Assembly (NCBI GenBank): GCA_016291085.1
Contig: JAEEVW010000033.1
Coordinates: 1 to 37,652, forward strand
Direction of reading: 5' to 3'
Source of the DNA: Prevotella sp.
Lineage (GTDB): Bacteria; Bacteroidota; Bacteroidia; Bacteroidales; Bacteroidaceae
Length of the DNA: 37,652 bases
Below the pieces are notes generated by a model. The model worked only from the letters and a program-made list of their open reading frames with translations. It made no database searches and was not told the origin of the DNA. A program made the translations under genes and the position numbers. Each line of letters opens with the position of its first letter. The first letter of the stretch is position 1. Below are positions 1 through 7,944 of this stretch, piece after piece.

Positions 1-86
1 CTACGAGAAACAGAACGAGCAGATTCTCCTTGGAATACAAATCCAATTGCGCATAACTTTTCTTCTAGACTGTAACTACGTTTCAT
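1..86 (-). CDS. IS transposase, N-terminal fragment (window edge)
   Basis: The 28 codons visible on the minus strand begin MKRSYSLEEKLCAIGF and continue into a helix-turn-helix-like stretch (GESARSVSR). This is the usual start of the small first protein of IS3-group transposases, which binds the element's ends. The gene runs off the window at base 1, so its length and integrity are unknown. An AAAGG lies 7 nt before the ATG. Just upstream (99-122) is a sequence that looks like the element's terminal repeat. The IS3-group assignment is an inference from this short stretch. Confidence 0.55.
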   Translation of the reverse strand, partial: MKRSYSLEEKLCAIGFVFQGESARSVSR

Positions 87-98
87 TTGAACCTTTAA

Positions 99-122
99 GT
101 TGTGTCCAACTTTCTGGGTTCA
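99..122. repeat. Putative terminal inverted repeat of the edge IS element
   Basis: Read on the minus strand it starts TGAACCCAGAAAGTTGGACA, the TG-first, GTTGGACA-containing pattern seen at ends of many IS3/IS150-type elements, and it lies directly upstream of the transposase start. The partner end is outside the window, so the boundary is a guess. Confidence 0.35.
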
Positions 123-233
123 CTTCAGTACTGTCATATTACACCGTCGGCTACATTGAAAATCATGCAATGCGCAGCCGGTTTTTAAGGTTTTTGTTAA
201 AAATGGAAACGTAAAATTTAACATTAAAAGCGT

Positions 234-344
234 ATGAAGAAGAAATCAATTTGGGAAGTGATATTCCGTATTATCGTAGCAGCAGGAACGGCGGCGCTGA
301 CAGCACTGGGAACAACAGCATGCATGGGATATGGACCGTTCTAA
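234..344 (+). CDS. Smalltalk family small protein (36 aa)
   Basis: A 36-residue protein starting MKKKSIWEVIFRIIVAAG and ending TACMGYGPF. Positively charged start, one hydrophobic helix (about residues 9-27), an alanine/threonine-rich stretch and a cysteine near the end match the smalltalk peptides of Bacteroidales. These usually lie beside phage-type amidase or lysozyme genes in mobile regions; their role is unknown. The next gene overlaps or follows directly, which fits that arrangement. The protein is too short for most gene finders. Confidence 0.75.
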   Translation: MKKKSIWEVIFRIIVAAGTAALTALGTTACMGYGPF

Positions 345-357
345 AGTAAACAAGCGT

Positions 358-774
358 ATGAAAAAGCAAAGGATTCCACGGGGAATCAGGAATAACAACC
401 CACTGAACATTAGGGTGGGGAATAACTGGAAAGGTGAGGTCAGTCAGCCGACTGACCACGCCTTTGAACAGTTTACGGAAATGAAATGGGGCGTCTGGGC
501 GGCATTCGTCGTGCTGAGGAACTACATCGTGCGCCACAAGTGCAATACCATCCGGAAGATTATTTCGCGGTGGGCACCCGCGAACGAGAACAACACGCTG
601 GCGTATATCAACACAGTGTGTCAGCGCTCTAATTTGAAGCCCGACGAGGTGATCAACGTCGACAACACCTGTCAGATGATAGCCCTGCTACTGGCGATGT
701 GCTTCGTGGAGAACGGGCAGGAAATCTCGCTGGACGACGTCGTCGAAGGCTGGCTGCTGGCGAATAAAAAATGA
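358..774 (+). CDS. Structural protein P5-like protein of a mobile element
   Basis: A 138-residue protein starting MKKQRIPRGIRNNNPLNIRV. The motif RGIRNNNPLNIR, then FEQF, a WG..AAF..LRNY segment and IISRWAPANENNT, is the signature of a Bacteroidales family annotated as phage structural protein P5; in phage PM2, P5 is a virion-associated protein. It may have a lysozyme-like role against peptidoglycan, but no catalytic residue can be assigned here. An upstream ATG at 331 is in frame but overlaps the smalltalk gene, so 358 is preferred. With the smalltalk peptide it forms a two-gene remnant, since no integrase, portal or capsid gene lies nearby. Confidence 0.65.
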   Translation: MKKQRIPRGIRNNNPLNIRVGNNWKGEVSQPTDHAFEQFTEMKWGVWAAFVVLRNYIVRHKCNTIRKIISRWAPANENNTLAYINTVCQRSNLKPDEVINVDNTCQMIALLLAMCFVENGQEISLDDVVEGWLLANKK

Positions 775-780
775 AATAAG

Positions 781-878
781 GCTGCGGTTAAGCGAGAGCA
801 GAGCCATGCTCGCATGAGCTATGCCGAGCGTGAGCAGGCTGACCAAAGGTCAATGAAAAGGTAAAAAAGTAAAAAGGT
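781..878. repeat. Interspersed repeat: GAGC-rich 22-bp periodic block plus GTAAAAA tail
   Basis: The noncoding DNA after the P5-like gene starts with a GAGC-rich block (about 791-838). GAGC, GCC and GC recur at 22-bp spacing, and GCGAG/CTCGC can pair. It is followed by TGACC-aaa-GGTCA (840-852) and an AGGTAAAAAAGTAAAAAGG tail (859-878). Parts of the tail recur before lutA and after trmB. It probably belongs to the short repeats found across this window. Confidence 0.5.
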
Positions 879-906
879 TAACAAAACATAATTTCAAGGT
901 TTTAAA

Positions 907-938
907 TTTGCTGGTTTAAGAAATAAACAATATCTTTG
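907..938 (+). promoter_or_regulatory. Bacteroidetes-type promoter of the 972 gene
   Basis: TTTG at 907-910, exactly 20 nt, then TATCTTTG at 931-938. This matches the -33/-7 pattern of the Bacteroidetes primary sigma factor and leaves a leader of about 30 nt. Confidence 0.75.
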
Positions 939-971
939 CAATAAAAGTTTAAGATTTCAACCTATTACTAT

Positions 972-1841
972 ATGATGATTAATATGAGAACAAAACAAAC
1001 GATTTTAGCTGTTCTGTTCATTGCTTTTTCGATGGGCATGAAGGCTCAGGGTGAAAACGCCCTTCAGAACGTCAGTGTGATGGAACTGAGTTACACGATG
1101 AAGGAAGCTCCCAAATCGGAACTGGGGACTGTGGTGAGTGCCGTACTCGACGTGCTGGCCGACCAGACCACCGAGGAGCAGCCGGGATATGCTGAGGCTG
1201 TCCGGGCCAATGTCATCACTGCGCTGGGCAATGTCCGCCGTTTCCAAGTGACTGACGGCCGTCAGGTGGCTCCCACTGACGAGACGGACATCATCGTCGA
1301 CGGTACGATTAACTACATCTCTACGACGGTGGAATTCAAGTTGCAATCTAATAAGAAGGATAAGATTCCCCAGTATTACGCCCAGATAGGACTGACGCTG
1401 AACCTGAAGGATCGCGCCTCAGGCACTGTGCTGAACAGCCAGATGTTTGAGGTGAACAAGTCGGGCTGGGCATGGGTGAAGAGCATCGACAGTGCCATGA
1501 AGAGTGCTATGGAAGGTCTGCGTGCGAAAGTGATGAAATACTACAATGCGGCATACCCCTATTCGGCCAACATCCTGGAGCGTGGCACCGAGACGACGGA
1601 TAAGCAAAAAGAGCTGTACATCGACCTGGGCAGCATGCACGGGGTGCATGAGGGTACGCACTTCGACGTCTACGTCATTGGCAGCATTGGCGGCAAGGAG
1701 ACGCGTAAGTTGATTGGCCGTCTGAAAGTCAGGCAGATAGAAGGCAACGAGGTGAGCCTCTGTAAGGTTGTCTCGGGCAAGAAGGAAATCAAGGCCGCAC
1801 TGGATGCTCATCAGAAACTGTTGATAATATCTACCGACTAA
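972..1841 (+). CDS. Secreted protein with CsgG/LpoB-like and FlgT-C-like regions
   Basis: A 289-residue protein with a signal peptide (about residues 1-26, cut after MKAQ). The N-terminal half has the layout of CsgG/LpoB-type periplasmic domains: a VLADQTT-type early strand, a helix ending in ALGNVRRFQVTDG, and an IIVDGTINYI strand. The last ~80 residues (ELYIDLGSMHGVHEGTHFDV) resemble the small C-terminal barrel of FlgT-like proteins. These are fold-level resemblances; the function is unknown. It has its own promoter and ends at a strong shared terminator. ATG at 972, 975 and 984 are all possible starts. Confidence 0.65.
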   Translation: MMINMRTKQTILAVLFIAFSMGMKAQGENALQNVSVMELSYTMKEAPKSELGTVVSAVLDVLADQTTEEQPGYAEAVRANVITALGNVRRFQVTDGRQVAPTDETDIIVDGTINYISTTVEFKLQSNKKDKIPQYYAQIGLTLNLKDRASGTVLNSQMFEVNKSGWAWVKSIDSAMKSAMEGLRAKVMKYYNAAYPYSANILERGTETTDKQKELYIDLGSMHGVHEGTHFDVYVIGSIGGKETRKLIGRLKVRQIEGNEVSLCKVVSGKKEIKAALDAHQKLLIISTD

Positions 1842-1865
1842 AGAAATAGGATGATTCACAAAACA

Positions 1866-1899
1866 AAATTCGGGACTTGCAAGCGCAGGTCCCGAATTT
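1866..1899. terminator. Bidirectional terminator
   Basis: AAATTCGGGAC (1866-1876) pairs perfectly with 1889-1899. The inner TTGC/GCAG extends the stem to about 15 pairs around an AAGC loop. A-rich and T-rich flanks serve both the plus gene ending at 1841 and the minus gene ending at 1910. Confidence 0.85.
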
Positions 1900-1909
1900 C
1901 TGTTGTTTG

Positions 1910-3496
1910 TTACTTCTCCTTAAATCCTGAGATGTTCTTCCAGTCTTTATGAGCCATGTAGACAGACGTGCTGCCACGCGGAACGAGGAAGGTGGGAGCG
2001 GTGCCCTTGAAGGTGCTCTTCGAGATGGAAGGCGGGGCGGGGGAGTTGAGAAGCACCGTCTTCAGCGACGCACACTTGGCAAAGGCTGAACCTCCGATTC
2101 TCTTCAGGCCTGACGGAATTTCCACGGTAGTGAGCATGAGGCACTCCTCGAAAGCGGAACTGCTAATCTCCTTGACTGCCGGAGGTAGAATCAGGGAAGT
2201 GAGACTGGCACACTTGGCAAAGGCACTCTCGCCGATACTTGTCAGAGCGGGAGACCAGATGATGTCAGTCAGTGACGAACATTCCTGGAAGGCCTTCAAC
2301 CCAATCTTACGCACGGAATTGGGAAGGGTGATGGTGCGCAGGCTGCTGCAACGGCGGAACATGTCGTTGCTGACTTCGCTGATGAAGCCGTTGACGGCCA
2401 CGCTGTCGAGCGAGCTGCAGTTTTCGAAAGCACTCGTGCCGATGCTCTTGACCATATTGGGTATGATCATCTCTTTCAGTGAGGTGCACCCCTCGAAGGC
2501 ATGTGATTCGATTTTCGTCAAACCATCAGGTAAGGTGATGGCAGCAAGGCTCTTGCAGTCGTAGAAGACCTCGTTGCCGAGGACTTTTACGCTGGCGGGA
2601 ATGGTGATTCCAGAGAGGCTGGTGCACTTCTTGAAAGCGTCGTTGCTGAGTTCGGAAAGAGAACCCTCGAGGGTGACGTTGGTCAATGCGGTGCAACCCT
2701 CAAAAGCGCTAGCACCTATTTTATTGATGTTCTTGAGCGTGATGACGGTGAGGTTTTTGCATTCCTCAAAGGCACTGCTGCCTATCTTGGCGACTTCGTC
2801 CATCTGAATGTTGGCGAGGGCGGTACATTTCTTGAAGGCACCGTCGCCAATCTCCTTGACGTTCGGAATGACAATGTTGTTAAGCACCTCGCAACCATAG
2901 AAGGCCTCGTTGCCGATGAGGGCAAGGTCTTCGGGCAGGGTGATGGTGGTCAGACTGGTACAGTCCTTGAAGACGTCAGCCTCCAGCACGCGGATGTTGG
3001 CGGGAATCGTCATGGCGGTGATGGCCTTGCAGTCTTCGAAGGCGTTGGCCTCGATAGCCCTCAGACTCTCGGGGAGGGTGAAGTTCGTCAGATTCTCACA
3101 ATCTTCGAAGCACGACTTGCCAATGGCGGTAATGCTCTGTGGCAGCACGACTTGCTGAAGGTTCTTGGCACCCGCAAAGAGGCTTGCAGGCAGTTGGCCG
3201 TTCTGGGTTTTCAGACCCTCTTTGCCTTCCACGATGATGGCACCGGAGAGGTCGACGGATGTCACCAGGCACTCAGCGGGATTCTTCTTGTTGGTCTTTG
3301 TACGGGTGACAATCTGTTGCAGGAGCTTCAGATCCTGGCCGTTGAGTGGTCCGTTGATTTTCAGTTCCGCCATGGTGTAGCGGATGGAGTCGGGGAGTTG
3401 GGTTGCTAACTTGCCGACAGAGTCGACGGTGATGTCTGCTGCCTTTGCCGTAAACAGCATCGGGAGCATAGCCAATAAGATAATGAGTCGTTTCAT
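1910..3496 (-). CDS. BspA-like leucine-rich repeat surface protein
   Basis: A 528-residue protein with a signal peptide (MKRLIILLAMLPMLFTAKA). From about residue 105 to 505 there are roughly seventeen repeats of about 23 residues with the pattern I..SAFEGCTSLTNVTLP. This is the LRR_5/BspA type of leucine-rich repeat found in Bacteroidales and Treponema surface proteins that bind host or microbial partners. The C-terminal ~25 residues (TFLVPRGSTSVYMAHKDW) are the usual capping strand of such proteins. No anchor or sorting domain was seen, so it may be periplasmic or released. It follows trmB by 31 nt that hold a GTAAAAA-type array, so it may be co-transcribed with ilvE and trmB. Confidence 0.85.
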   Translation of the reverse strand: MKRLIILLAMLPMLFTAKAADITVDSVGKLATQLPDSIRYTMAELKINGPLNGQDLKLLQQIVTRTKTNKKNPAECLVTSVDLSGAIIVEGKEGLKTQNGQLPASLFAGAKNLQQVVLPQSITAIGKSCFEDCENLTNFTLPESLRAIEANAFEDCKAITAMTIPANIRVLEADVFKDCTSLTTITLPEDLALIGNEAFYGCEVLNNIVIPNVKEIGDGAFKKCTALANIQMDEVAKIGSSAFEECKNLTVITLKNINKIGASAFEGCTALTNVTLEGSLSELSNDAFKKCTSLSGITIPASVKVLGNEVFYDCKSLAAITLPDGLTKIESHAFEGCTSLKEMIIPNMVKSIGTSAFENCSSLDSVAVNGFISEVSNDMFRRCSSLRTITLPNSVRKIGLKAFQECSSLTDIIWSPALTSIGESAFAKCASLTSLILPPAVKEISSSAFEECLMLTTVEIPSGLKRIGGSAFAKCASLKTVLLNSPAPPSISKSTFKGTAPTFLVPRGSTSVYMAHKDWKNISGFKEK

Positions 3497-3527
3497 ATGT
3501 TTTTGGTTTTAAGTTACTTTTACTTTT

Positions 3528-4337
3528 TTACTTTGCTTTGTCTTTTGAGCTGCGCTTGTCGCGATGGTAGGACCGGTAGTCGTCGAGCTCAATCTCGACG
3601 TCGGGCTCAACGAGTTCACCGTTGCGCGGCAGGCAGAACTTCATGTATTTGATGTTCAAGCCGCGGGCGATCCACATTGACTCGTAATACGTTTGGATTG
3701 TCAATAATTGAGAATTGAGAATTGAGAATTCTCTGACCTGAAGGTCAGAGTGTGGCGCGCAATGAGAATTATGATTACCATAGAGGTCTTCTGTACGGAA
3801 TACGAGGGGCAGGTGGTTCTTTTCGACCAGGTAGGTGGTATAGGTGAAGAGAAAGTTAGAGTCGGTCTTCAGATGGATGAAGCCACCATCGGTGAGGAAA
3901 TGGCGATAGCGGTTGAGGAACCACGTGGAGGTGAGTCGCTTACGCGGGTTCTTCATCTGTGGGTCGCTGAAGGTGAGCCATATCTCGCTGACTTCGTCAG
4001 GGGCGAAGAAGCGGTCGATGATCTCGATATTGGTGCGCAGGAAGGCCACATTCTTCAGTCCTTCGTTCAGGGCTTGTGTGGCACCTGTCCACATGCGGGC
4101 GCCCTTGATGTCGACGCCAATGAAATTGACATCGGGAAACAGCTTAGCCAGTCCGACGGTATATTCACCCTTGCCACAGCCCAGCTCCAGGACAATGGGG
4201 TTGTCGTTATGGAAATACTGCTCGTGCCAATGGCCCTGCAAGTCAAAGGGCACGTGTTCCACTACCGAATAGGGGTATTGGAACACGTTCTCGTAGGTTT
4301 CCATATCGGCGAATTTCGCCAGCTTTCCTTTACCCAT
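3528..4337 (-). CDS. trmB: tRNA (guanine-N7-)-methyltransferase TrmB with an in-frame insertion
   Basis: A 269-residue protein that methylates G46 of tRNA using S-adenosylmethionine. The SAM motif [10 protein letters not shown] lies at residues 51-60, [10 protein letters not shown] follows at 74-83, and [12 protein letters not shown] at 123-134 corresponds to the catalytic Asp-Pro region in its Bacteroidetes form. Residues about 187-210 (after EDLYG) look inserted. They are encoded by a perfect palindrome plus three TTGAGAA heptamers, while the family normally runs straight from the DLY region to TIQTYYE. The frame is kept, so the enzyme is probably active. The gene sits between ilvE and the BspA-like gene, each gap filled by a repeat array. 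Confidence 0.93.
   Translation of the reverse strand: MGKGKLAKFADMETYENVFQYPYSVVEHVPFDLQGHWHEQYFHNDNPIVLELGCGKGEYTVGLAKLFPDVNFIGVDIKGARMWTGATQALNEGLKNVAFLRTNIEIIDRFFAPDEVSEIWLTFSDPQMKNPRKRLTSTWFLNRYRHFLTDGGFIHLKTDSNFLFTYTTYLVEKNHLPLVFRTEDLYGNHNSHCAPHSDLQVREFSILNSQLLTIQTYYESMWIARGLNIKYMKFCLPRNGELVEPDVEIELDDYRSYHRDKRSSKDKAK
3702..3750. repeat. TTGAGAA heptamer array plus palindrome inside trmB
   Basis: At 3706-3729 TTGAGAA is repeated in tandem about three times. It adjoins a 9-bp stem, CTCTGACCT/AGGTCAGAG (3731-3739 and 3742-3750), with a 2-nt loop. On the trmB strand it reads [11 protein letters not shown]. It has the same repeat-plus-palindrome layout as intergenic elements in this window. 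Confidence 0.8.
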
Positions 4338-4340
4338 GGT

Positions 4341-4424
4341 TCTAGTTGTTTTCTAGTCGTTTTCTAGTCGAACTAGTCGAACTAGTCGGACTAGTCGTAC
4401 TAGTTGTACTAGTTATACTAGTCG
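4341..4424. repeat. CTAG nonamer array between ilvE and trmB
   Basis: Nine CTAG sites lie at 4342, 4353, 4364, 4373, 4382, 4391, 4400, 4409 and 4418, the last seven 9 bp apart. On the gene strand the unit is GACTAGTTC. The ilvE stop codon TAG is the first unit, and the array runs to 4 nt before the trmB ATG. Repeated ACTAGT is self-complementary. Confidence 0.9.
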
Positions 4425-5434
4425 ATGACAACGGTTGTCCAGCCGTGCTTGTCCTCGATCTCGCCATACTGGATGCCGCGCAGGGTGTCGAACAGCTTCT
4501 TAGACATGGGACCGGGCTTGTCGCCAAACGAATAGCGCTTGCCGGTGTCGAGGTCGTCGATGTAAGAGATAGGCGAAATAACAGCTGCTGTTCCGCAAGC
4601 TCCAGCCTCCTCGAAGGTCTCGAGTTCCTCCTCAGGAATAGGACGGCGCTCTACCTTCATGCCCAGATCCTCGGCCACCTGCATCAGCGACTTGTTGGTG
4701 ATAGAGGGCAGGATAGAGGTTGACTTCGGTGTGATATAGGTGTTGTTCTTGATGCCGAAGAAGTTGGCGGCACCACACTCGTCCATGTATTTCTTCTCCT
4801 TGGCGTCGAGGTAGAACTCGCAGGCGTAGCCCTTCTCGTGAGCCAGGTTGTTGGCAAAGAGAGAGGCTGCGTAGTTGCCACCCACCTTATATTTACCCGT
4901 GCCCAGAGGAGCAGAGCGGTCGTAGTCGCGGATGATGACATAAGGATTAGCAGCAAAACCACCCTTGAAGTATGGGCCTACAGGAGTCACGAAGATGAGG
5001 AAACAGTACTCCTTGGCGGGATGTACGCCTACCTGAGCGCTGGTACCGATGAGCAGCGGACGGATGTAGAGCGTAGCACCACTCTCGTAGGTGGGAATCC
5101 ACTCCTGATTCAAGCGAACCACCTTCTTCACCATCTCTGTGAACAGTTCTGTCGACACCTCGGGCATCATGATGCCGCGACAGGTAGACTGCAGGCGGGC
5201 TGCATTCTCGTCGACACGGAAGATGCGCACCTTGCCATCCTTGCAGCGATAAGCCTTCAGACCCTCGAAAGCCTCCTGGCCATAGTGCAGACAGGTAGCT
5301 GCCATGTGCAGGTTCAGATACTCGTCGGAGCAAACCTCGATTTCGCCCCATTTGCCGTCGCGATAATAGCAACGCACGTTGTAGTCGGTCTTCATGTAGC
5401 CAAACGACAGGCTACCCCAATCTAAATTCTTCAT
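4418..5434 (-). CDS. ilvE: Branched-chain amino acid aminotransferase
   Basis: A 338-residue cytoplasmic PLP enzyme interconverting leucine, isoleucine and valine with their 2-oxo acids, using glutamate/2-oxoglutarate. The N-terminal LDWGSLSFGYMKTDYNV, HYGQEAFEGLKAYR (residues 50-63), GSGATLYIRP-type segment ESGATLYIRPLLIG (117-130) and LGTGKYKVGGNYAAS (177-191) identify the type II family. Lys183 is the expected PLP lysine. EEAGACGTAAVISPI near the C-terminus is also conserved. Length is normal. It is first in the minus-strand run with trmB and has its own promoter. Confidence 0.96.
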   Translation of the reverse strand: MKNLDWGSLSFGYMKTDYNVRCYYRDGKWGEIEVCSDEYLNLHMAATCLHYGQEAFEGLKAYRCKDGKVRIFRVDENAARLQSTCRGIMMPEVSTELFTEMVKKVVRLNQEWIPTYESGATLYIRPLLIGTSAQVGVHPAKEYCFLIFVTPVGPYFKGGFAANPYVIIRDYDRSAPLGTGKYKVGGNYAASLFANNLAHEKGYACEFYLDAKEKKYMDECGAANFFGIKNNTYITPKSTSILPSITNKSLMQVAEDLGMKVERRPIPEEELETFEEAGACGTAAVISPISYIDDLDTGKRYSFGDKPGPMSKKLFDTLRGIQYGEIEDKHGWTTVVID

Positions 5435-5473
5435 AATGTTTGTATTTTGATGCTTTTATTGTCGATTTGCCCG

Positions 5474-5505
5474 CAAAAGTACATAAAATCTTGCGCATGT
5501 GCAAC
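5474..5505 (-). promoter_or_regulatory. Promoter of ilvE
   Basis: On the minus strand, GTTG (5502-5505), 20 nt, then TACTTTTG (5474-5481), about 40 nt before the ATG. It matches the Bacteroidetes pattern with one mismatch in the -33 box. Confidence 0.7.
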
Positions 5506-5532
5506 AATTTCGTGTGAAAAATGCCTTATTTC

Positions 5533-5564
5533 TTGTTTTTCTTGTTATTTTTATTGTACCTTTG
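5533..5564 (+). promoter_or_regulatory. Promoter of the 5608 gene
   Basis: TACCTTTG at 5557-5564 with a TTG-containing -33 region near 5533-5536. It is divergent from the ilvE promoter within the same 173-nt gap, giving a leader of about 38 nt. Confidence 0.7.
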
Positions 5565-5607
5565 CACGCGATTTTAATTTTTATGCAACATTTAATATCA
5601 ATCGACA

Positions 5608-6426
5608 ATGAAAAAAATGATGTTGATGGCCGCTTTGCTGGCTTGTGTTACCGCCCGTGCTGGTGAGAAGAGTGACACAACGGTGATTGAGAATGCCAAG
5701 AAGGTTACAATTATCTCGAGCGACACCGAACAACGTATCAAGGTAAGAGGTAAGACGGGCAACAGTACATACCTTTACGAGAACACCATCGAGCTGAAGG
5801 ATTCCGCCTATACTAAGAAAGTCAAGAAGGTGGATATAGATAATGAGTGTTGGGATTTTGACCTGGGCTTTGGGTTGCCTATCGCCACGAACGTGCCCAG
5901 CGGCATGAGTTTTGCACCTTTCAAGTCGTATGAGTGGATTCTGGGTTTCAGGTATAAATATACGCCGCAGGATGCGTTGCAGACTTACTCAGTGGGACTC
6001 TGGTGCAACTGGCGACAGTATACGCTTGACACGAACATGATGTTTGGTAAGAATGCAAATAACGTGATTGATTTGTATGACTATCCCACCAATGCCAGCG
6101 ACAAGCGTTCGAGTATCTATGTCTTCGGTCTTTCGGTGCCCTTCCTGTTTACCCAGAAGTTCGGCCACAAGAGCCATTTCAAATTCACTCTGGGTCCAGT
6201 CGTGAACTTCAACCTGTATGGACGCATCCATAACAAGTATTCATTGGGTGATGACAACATTGAGATTAAAACGAAAGGTATAGAGTATCGTCCGGTAACA
6301 GTCGATATCATGGGTATGTTCCAATACAAGGGTATTGGCCTCTACTGCAAATATTCTCCCATGAGTGTGCTGAAGAAGGATATGGGTCCGGATTTCCGTT
6401 CGATTTCAGTCGGTGTGTTCTTATAA
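5608..6426 (+). CDS. Predicted outer-membrane beta-barrel protein
   Basis: A 272-residue protein with a signal peptide (MKKMMLMAALLACVTARA, cut near residue 18). After a charged 55-residue region come alternating hydrophobic strands with aromatic girdles: WDFDLGFGLPI, YEWILGFRYKYT, YSVGLWCNWRQYT, HFKFTLGPVVNFNLYG, GIGLYCKYSP and the closing ISVGVFL. This is the pattern of small Bacteroidetes outer-membrane barrels. No family-specific motif was recognised, so the role is unknown. Its last codons overlap convergently with the end of xseB by 6 nt. Confidence 0.7.
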   Translation: MKKMMLMAALLACVTARAGEKSDTTVIENAKKVTIISSDTEQRIKVRGKTGNSTYLYENTIELKDSAYTKKVKKVDIDNECWDFDLGFGLPIATNVPSGMSFAPFKSYEWILGFRYKYTPQDALQTYSVGLWCNWRQYTLDTNMMFGKNANNVIDLYDYPTNASDKRSSIYVFGLSVPFLFTQKFGHKSHFKFTLGPVVNFNLYGRIHNKYSLGDDNIEIKTKGIEYRPVTVDIMGMFQYKGIGLYCKYSPMSVLKKDMGPDFRSISVGVFL

Positions 6427-6624
6427 GGAACTATCCTGTTCGGCCTGAATCTTTTGGATTTCTGCTTCTGTCTTGGTCAGTTTGTCCTTACAGAACGTGA
6501 TAAGTCGCTGTGCAGTCTTCAGCTGCACAGCGAGTTCGTCTATATCAAACTCGTTGGACTCCATTTTGCGGACGATGGTTTCCAGTTGGGCCAGAGCCTC
6601 TTCGTATTTCAGTTCTTCGTTCAT
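6421..6624 (-). CDS. xseB: Exodeoxyribonuclease VII small subunit
   Basis: A 67-residue protein, MNEELKYEEALAQLETIVRK, with the family core EEALAQLETIV.KME..E..IDEL and a second helix with TFCKDKLTKTEAEI. It partners XseA in the exonuclease that degrades single-stranded DNA. The ATG at 6624 is chosen over an upstream GTG at 6630 because the GTG falls in the heptamer array. The gene follows xseA in the usual order for an exonuclease VII operon. Confidence 0.92.
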   Translation of the reverse strand: MNEELKYEEALAQLETIVRKMESNEFDIDELAVQLKTAQRLITFCKDKLTKTEAEIQKIQAEQDSSL

Positions 6625-6627
6625 ATT

Positions 6628-6690
6628 CACTTATCGTTTATCACTTATCACTCATCACTTATCGTTTATCACTTATCACTCATCACTTTT
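6628..6690. repeat. Nine-unit heptamer array between xseA and xseB
   Basis: Sixty-three bases divide exactly into nine 7-mers: CACTTAT, CGTTTAT, CACTTAT, CACTCAT, the same four again, and CACTTTT. The 28-bp block is therefore duplicated perfectly. On the gene strand the unit is about GTGATAA, full of TGA and TAA. The xseA stop codon and its last six residues (KVMSDK) lie inside it. It ends 3 nt before the xseB ATG. Confidence 0.95.
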
Positions 6691-7934
6691 GACCGTATGG
6701 TTCCTTTCTCCACCCGTGTTTCTATCTCGTCGCCAGCTTTCAACTGCTTGGGGTCGCGAACGGCCCGCCCGTTGTGCAGCGTGATGCTGTAGCCTCGTTT
6801 CAAAAGCAATTGCGGGTCGAAGCCTTGTAACAGGATGGAAAGACGCTCTATGCGGTGCTTCTGATCGGTCAGTCGTCGTTCGATGGCAACAGGAAGGCGT
6901 CCCTCGATCATGTCAATGCGGTGGCGGGAATCGCACAACTTTCGTAAGGCGAGGGTGGGGATGAGTGTTGCCAACTGGTTGACGTGTTGCTGTTGGTAGC
7001 GAAGCCGTTCGCTGACGTATTGACTGATAAATGATTCTGCATCTGTGATGCGTTCCCAGACGCGACGTAGGTGGTCGATAAGAAAGGCGGCAGCAGCGGT
7101 AGGCGTTTTCACTCGGGTGTGACTCACCATGTCGAGAATGCTCTCGTCGCGGTCGTGCCCGATGCCAGTAATAATAGGCAGTGGGAACTGTGCCACATTT
7201 TCTGCCAGAGCCAGCGTGTCGAAACCGCTCAGGTCGGCCGTAGCACCGCCACCACGCAATATGACGACGCAGTCGAATGAGGGAAGCCCTGTCGGAGAAC
7301 CGACGGGAACGATGGCGTAGATCTTGTTCAGCGCACTGATGATGCTTTGCTCGACCTGTTCGCCCTGCATGATGGCAGGAAACAGGGTGACCTCGAAGCG
7401 GAAACCATAGTCGTTATCTTCTAACTGACGACAGAAATCGCCATAGCCTGCGGCAGACTCTGCAGAGATGACGGCGATGCGCTTGGCGAAAGTGGGCAAT
7501 CGGAGTTCGCGTTGCAGGTCGAAGACACCCTCTTCCTTCAGCTGGCGGATGATTTCCTGTCGTTTGCGGGCCATGTCACCAATGGTATACGTGGGGTCGA
7601 TGTCGCTGACAATCCACGAGAATCCATAGGCCTCGTGATACTGGGCATAAACCTGTAAGAGCACCTTCATGCCAGCACGTAATGGCTGCCCCGTTACGCG
7701 TTCGAAGTAGGGCTTGACCATTCCCCACGTCTGTCGCCAACACTTGGCTGAGGCGCGTGCCACAGGGGTATTCGAGCGGTCGTCCTTTTCGATGAGCTCC
7801 ATGTAGCAGTGCCCGCTGTTTTCACGACACTCCGACAACTCTGCCTCTACCCAGTATTCATCGGGCAGCGCCGTCTCGATGGCGTCGCGAACCATCAGGT
7901 TCAGTTGGCGGAGGGAAAAATGAGTAGCATTCAT
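6669..7934 (-). CDS. xseA: Exodeoxyribonuclease VII large subunit
   Basis: A 421-residue catalytic subunit of exonuclease VII. It has an N-terminal OB-type nucleic-acid-binding domain (residues ~5-100, FSLRQLNLMVRDAIE to YTIGDMARKRQEII), then the catalytic domain with FDCVVILRGGGATADLSGFD and ITGIGHDRDESILDMVSHTRVKTPTAAA, then a long coiled region and LLKRGYSITLHNGRAV at the end. Start ATG at 7934 gives MNATHFSLRQLN; longer reading would add non-conserved residues and overlap the subtilase. It lies 10 nt after the subtilase stop. The last residues come from the repeat array. Confidence 0.95.
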   Translation of the reverse strand: MNATHFSLRQLNLMVRDAIETALPDEYWVEAELSECRENSGHCYMELIEKDDRSNTPVARASAKCWRQTWGMVKPYFERVTGQPLRAGMKVLLQVYAQYHEAYGFSWIVSDIDPTYTIGDMARKRQEIIRQLKEEGVFDLQRELRLPTFAKRIAVISAESAAGYGDFCRQLEDNDYGFRFEVTLFPAIMQGEQVEQSIISALNKIYAIVPVGSPTGLPSFDCVVILRGGGATADLSGFDTLALAENVAQFPLPIITGIGHDRDESILDMVSHTRVKTPTAAAAFLIDHLRRVWERITDAESFISQYVSERLRYQQQHVNQLATLIPTLALRKLCDSRHRIDMIEGRLPVAIERRLTDQKHRIERLSILLQGFDPQLLLKRGYSITLHNGRAVRDPKQLKAGDEIETRVEKGTIRSKVMSDK

Positions 7935-7944
7935 GGACTGTCGA

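Noticed and set aside
1968..3409. Several plus-strand frames inside the BspA-like gene
   Set aside because: Their repeated peptide mirrors the leucine-rich repeat codons; no start signals.
3165..3409. Separate gene at the beginning of the BspA-like gene, plus strand
   Set aside because: It lies antisense to the signal peptide and first repeats and has no promoter.
6454..6792. Overlapping plus-strand frames rich in SLITYHSSL-type peptide
   Set aside because: These are readings of the heptamer array and of the complement of xseB and xseA.
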